From assembly GCA_052034005.1 (NCBI GenBank), contig JBPOJB010000035.1:1-64000 (forward strand): a DNA stretch of 64,000 bases, read 5' to 3'. Shown one piece after another: positions 63,394 to 64,000 of the stretch. This stretch comes from JAAYDI01 sp052034005 (lineage in GTDB: Bacteria > Planctomycetota > Planctomycetia > Pirellulales > Pirellulaceae). The stretch's first letter is position 1, and every line of letters starts with the position of its first letter. The notes below the pieces were generated by a model that did not search any database, was not told the origin of the DNA, and was given only the letters and a program-made list of their open reading frames with translations. The position numbers were made by a program, and so were the translations under genes.

Positions 63394-64000
63394 ATGCCTA
63401 CGATCACGATTGACGACCGGTCCGTGGAAGTGCCGGCCGGAGCGACCGTGCTGGACGCCGCCGAGAAGCTCGGCATCGAAATCCCGACGCTCTGTTTCCT
63501 GCGGGGCTATGAAGCGTCCACCTCCTGCCTCGTGTGCGTCGTCCGGAACCGGCAGACCGGCCAGTATGTGCCGGCCTGCGCCACGCCGGTCGTGGAGGGG
63601 ATGCAGATCGACAACGCGACGGATGAGGTGAGCGCCATGCGGCGCACGGCGCTGGAACTGCTGTTGAGCGACCATGTGGGCGACTGCCTGGCGCCCTGTT
63701 TCTTCGCCTGCCCGGCGCATATGGACATCCCGCTGATGCTGCGTCAGATCGGCGACCAGAACATCGGCGACGCGATCGCCACGATCAAGCAGGATATCGC
63801 GCTGCCGGCGGTGCTCGGCCGCGTGTGTCCGAAGCCCTGCGAGAAAGGATGCCGGCGCAACGCGGCGGACGATCCGGTCGCGGTCTGTGAATTGAAGCGG
63901 TTCGTGGCGGACGCCGACCTGGCCAGCAGCGACCCTTACCTGCCGTCCTGCGGGCCGGAGACCGGGAAACGGGTGGCGGTTGTGGGGGCCGGTCCGACCG
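63394..64000 (+). CDS. [2Fe-2S] plus GltD-like oxidoreductase, partial at window end
   Basis: The first 202 residues are visible and the gene runs off the window. It opens with a NuoG-like plant-type [2Fe-2S] domain (~1-75, with 'IEIPTLCFLRGYEASTSCLVCVV' containing the Cys ligands). Then comes the glutamate-synthase small-subunit-type Cys region ('CLAPCFFACPAHMDIP', 'VLGRVCPKPCEKGC'), then the start of a dinucleotide-binding GVAVVGAGPT-like motif ('RVAVVGAGPT') at the edge. This is the SfrB/HydB3-type FAD protein that exchanges electrons with NAD(P)H. It lies 26 nt after the NuoEF-like fusion, so the operon continues to the right. Confidence 0.85.
   Translation, partial: MPTITIDDRSVEVPAGATVLDAAEKLGIEIPTLCFLRGYEASTSCLVCVVRNRQTGQYVPACATPVVEGMQIDNATDEVSAMRRTALELLLSDHVGDCLAPCFFACPAHMDIPLMLRQIGDQNIGDAIATIKQDIALPAVLGRVCPKPCEKGCRRNAADDPVAVCELKRFVADADLASSDPYLPSCGPETGKRVAVVGAGPT

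Overview
This window is about 64 kb of GC-rich bacterial DNA. The gene content points to a member of the Planctomycetota. It carries a DUF1559 pseudopilin-type protein, two large TPR + FG-GAP/VCBS + ASPIC/UnbV proteins, a DUF1571 protein, several PQQ-like beta-propeller proteins with the 'WPxFRGP' entry motif, zinc-ribbon membrane proteins and a PurS-PurL fusion. No tRNA, rRNA, CRISPR array, insertion sequence or integrase could be recognised. Start codons were chosen from ribosome binding sites and overlaps. Functions come from motif reading, without database searches.

Layout: 1-524 is non-coding and holds a structured repeat element with nested hairpins. 525-6335 is a compact three-gene cassette: a protein with a C-terminal DUF559/Vsr-like nuclease domain, a winged-helix protein, and a 1098-residue protein with two P-loop domains (AAA/ORC-like plus HerA/FtsK-like). 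It resembles a mobile or anti-phage defence module and is the best candidate for an undescribed system. 6654-12636 has an ABC exporter, a small conserved gene and a 2-oxoacid dehydrogenase E1alpha-E1beta-E2 operon without E3. 12697-17698 has a lactonase-type propeller protein, a sialate O-acetylesterase, a prenyltransferase-repeat protein and a DUF1571 protein. 18181-20974 is lutABC (L-lactate oxidation), followed by an endonuclease/exonuclease/phosphatase-family protein, a membrane metallophosphoesterase and a PAS-GAF-receiver signalling protein.

25072-34956 is a surface or secretion region: two paralogous TPR/UnbV proteins flank a DUF1559 gene, and a polytopic GT-C-like membrane protein follows. 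34977-44681 (mostly minus strand) carries a coiled-coil membrane protein, purQ, purS-purL and tyrA, with a GspF-like protein, a class-IV aminotransferase and a serine-hydrolase-like protein. 44885-48414 has a small Cys-rich lipoprotein, two tandem transglutaminase-like proteins (one without its catalytic Cys and His) and a HEAT-repeat protein. 48742-50774 is groES-groEL, whose GroEL lacks the usual GGM tail. Then come a zinc-ribbon membrane protein, a nucleoside hydrolase, a dodecin and a methyltransferase.

54409-64000 (running off the end) is a tightly packed plus-strand operon for electron transfer. It encodes a membrane-anchored PQQ-like propeller, an NHL-repeat protein, a tiny Tat-type Cys protein, a Tat-type polyferredoxin, a NapH-like membrane ferredoxin, a second PQQ-like propeller, a NuoE-NuoF/HydB-like fusion and the start of a [2Fe-2S]/GltD-like oxidoreductase. 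Most junctions are 1-4 nt start/stop overlaps. I infer a membrane-linked quinol/ferredoxin/NAD(P)H electron-transfer complex whose exact reaction is unknown.
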